Positions 13,892-15,248 of a DNA stretch of 15,248 bases are shown here, in pieces. The notes below the pieces were generated by a model. It searched no databases. It saw nothing but the letters and a program-made list of their open reading frames with translations, and was not told the DNA's origin. Origin of the DNA: DTU063 sp001512695 (GTDB lineage: Bacteria; Bacillota; Thermosediminibacteria; Thermosediminibacterales; Tepidanaerobacteraceae). Location: the NCBI GenBank assembly GCA_049658265.1, contig JBASOM010000074.1, forward strand, positions 1 through 15,248. Reading direction: 5' to 3'. A program made the position numbers and the translations under genes. Position 1 is the stretch's first letter. Every line of letters begins with the position of its first letter.

Positions 13892-14742
13892 GTGAAAAAA
13901 GAACCTAAAGATATGAAGGAAATAACAAATTTGGGAGATATAACAGAAGCCTATAAAAGAGCGATAAAATTGGTATCTGTAAATTGGCAGGGTAGAGAAT
14001 TATTGAAAATACCTGTTTATTATAGTATGGATGCCTCAAGTACTTATGAAAAGGCTTTTAAAGATACAAAAAATTATAGAAAATCATTCTGCACAATGGT
14101 TTTGAGAATAATTAGGAATAATCGAAATGTGATTTACCAAGAAGGTGAATTCCCTGCTCTTAATTTAGATGATATAGAAGGATTGTATGATAATGATTTA
14201 AAAAAGATTGGAGAAGAAATTATTCATAGTTCAGATTATTTAAAGAGGTTTGAAGAAGAAGTATCTGAAGAAACAGATGATTTCTTTAAAAAATTCTATT
14301 TGATTCATAAAAAAGAAACAGAAAAGTATAGAGAGCAAATGAAAAAATAGCAGAACAAATGAAGTCTAAATTAGATTTTATTGATAACTATAAAAACATA
14401 CTTCCAAGCATAGAGTTAGCATCAAGAATACGCAGGATAACAGAAACAGTAGAATTTCCTTTTATTGATACTCAAATATATCGAAATATTATAAATAATC
14501 CAGCATTTATGGAATTGGCTGCTACTGCAAGTAAGATGCAAAGTACAATTACCTGCATAGATTCATTTTATATCAGGTTTAATCCAGCAGAGCCAGATGA
14601 AGTGCAGGATTTTAGTAGGCATAAGATATTTCATGGGCAGGCTTTAAACTATGATAATGAAATAAACTCATTAAAACTGATATTGTATTTAGATGAACTA
14701 TTCTATATGATGTCGTCTTTGAAGACTCTTAAGATTGCATAA
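13892..14742 (+). pseudogene. Unrecognised protein with C-terminal HEPN-like R-x4-H motif, split by a frameshift
   Basis: Two frames that read as one gene. Frame A ends at a TAG (14348-14350) in the A6 run 14342-14347. Frame B is open from 14332 and has an ATG at 14359. Adding one A to the run gives EKYREQMKKIAEQMKSK and a continuous product of about 283 aa. The start is uncertain: GTG 13892 has AAAGGA 8 nt upstream; ATG 13883, ATG 13856 and TTG 13829 are other options. I do not recognise the N-terminal part, which is charged and mostly helical. Residues corresponding to 14617-14634 read RHKIFH, followed by GQALNYDNEINSLKLILYLD. This R-x4-H then hydrophobic helix is the pattern of HEPN domains, many of which are RNases in toxin, abortive-infection or other defence systems. 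Function is inferred. Codon use is strongly AT-biased compared with recR. hsdM follows 211 nt later. Confidence 0.6.
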
Positions 14743-14787
14743 AATAAAAAACTATCTCGACCTTCTTTTAGAGACATGATGTTGTAA

Positions 14788-14808
14788 TTTACAAAAAAAG
14801 TTTGTAAA
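14788..14808. repeat. Inverted repeat between the HEPN-like gene and hsdM
   Basis: TTTACAAA (14788-14795) and TTTGTAAA (14801-14808) form a perfect 8-bp inverted repeat with a 5-nt spacer. Looser copies of TTGTAAA follow near 14830-14840. It could be an operator or a weak terminator hairpin; a run of A rather than T follows on the plus strand. Confidence 0.4.
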
Positions 14809-14885
14809 AAATTGCGATATTGTGCAAGATTGTAAATTGTAAAGGAAAATCTAAGGAAAATATAGAATAATAAAGTATAGATTGA

Positions 14886-14891
14886 TATAAT
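14886..14891 (+). promoter_or_regulatory. Possible -10 element before hsdM
   Basis: A perfect TATAAT lies 62 nt before the likely hsdM start, but no good -35 is seen at the normal spacing. In such AT-rich DNA this can be chance. Confidence 0.3.
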
Positions 14892-14953
14892 TTTGCGTGT
14901 AGATACTGAATAAATTAATGTATCAAATCGAGAAAGGCATAGGAGTGATAGAT

Positions 14954-15248
14954 TTGACGAATTTTCAAGATAAAGTGAATTTTATATGGAGCATAGCAGA
15001 ACTTTTAAGAGGACCATATAAAAAAGAACAGTACGGAGATGTAATACTGCCTATGGCCGTACTCAGGAGGTTTGACTGCGTCCTTGCAGCCACTAAGCAG
15101 GAAGTATTGGAAAAGTATGAAACCTTAAAGAAATCAGGACTCCAAAACATGGACCCTGTTTTAAATAGGATATCAAAGCAAGGATTCAATAATACAAGCA
15201 AGTATGATTTTGAAAAATTATTAGCCGACCCAGATAACATCGCGAATA
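14954..15248 (+). CDS. hsdM: Type I restriction-modification system, DNA methyltransferase subunit M (3' truncated by window)
   Basis: The first 98 codons of an HsdM N-terminal domain. FIWSIAELLRGPYK (10-23), then YGDVILPMAVLRRFDCVL (27-44) and VLEKYETLKK, are hallmark stretches of the helical HsdM_N domain that contacts the specificity subunit and DNA. The methylase motifs lie beyond the window end. The frame stays open to the last base. I prefer TTG 14954, with AGGAG (14941-14945) 8 nt upstream; GTG 14945 in the same frame overlaps that site but could use AAAGG at 14933. With HsdS and HsdR, expected downstream but not visible here, it would methylate self DNA so that foreign DNA is cut. Its neighbour is the HEPN-like gene. 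Confidence 0.9.
   Translation, partial: MTNFQDKVNFIWSIAELLRGPYKKEQYGDVILPMAVLRRFDCVLAATKQEVLEKYETLKKSGLQNMDPVLNRISKQGFNNTSKYDFEKLLADPDNIAN

Noticed and set aside
14965..15240. 91-codon minus-strand frame at the right end
   Set aside because: It is antisense to a clear HsdM N-terminal domain, which explains the sequence.

Overview
The window reads as a chromosomal segment of a low-to-moderate GC Firmicute in class Clostridia, probably an anaerobe near the Thermoanaerobacterales / Thermosediminibacterales. This placement is an inference. It rests on a Bacillus-type large SRP RNA (about 270 nt), the Firmicute order tadA - SRP RNA - dnaX - ebfC - recR, strong Shine-Dalgarno sites with TTG/GTG starts, and CCA-encoding tRNA genes.

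Layout. (1) Positions 1-3928 hold a polar amino acid ABC importer operon with very tight or overlapping junctions: lipoprotein receptor (5' end outside the window), an ornithine cyclodeaminase-like NAD(P) enzyme, permease, ATPase, second permease. It ends in a strong terminator that contains a perfect GTGCC/GGCAC palindrome. (2) 3969-4289 is a small DUF503 gene on the minus strand with its own promoter. (3) 4390-7191 holds a membrane-anchored polysaccharide deacetylase whose membrane part looks like a catalytically dead PlsY domain, an overlapping GNAT acetyltransferase, and a ferritin-like/VIT1 iron transporter. (4) 7300-8592 is a translation block: tRNA-Ser(UGA), tRNA-Ser(GCU), tRNA-Arg(ACG), tRNA-Arg(CCU), tadA, tRNA-Ser(CGA), tRNA-Ser(GGA), then a terminator. 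All four serine isoacceptors are here, and the A34 substrate of TadA lies next to tadA. (5) 8593-10065 holds an unexplained stretch and a minus-strand D-Ala-D-Ala ligase-like gene that seems to begin at an ATA codon. (6) 10308-13403 holds the SRP RNA with promoter and terminator, then dnaX, ebfC and recR. (7) 13404-15248 is AT-rich accessory DNA: a terminator, a repeat-rich spacer with imperfect inverted ends, an unrecognised gene split by a frameshift in an A run and ending in a HEPN-like R-x4-H motif, and the first 98 codons of a type I restriction-modification HsdM subunit that runs off the window.

Together the core genes cover tRNA supply and editing, protein export and replication/repair. 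The right end looks like the edge of a defence island beginning just after recR. The best leads for something undescribed are the split HEPN-like gene beside hsdM, the PlsY-like/deacetylase fusion, and the ATA start.
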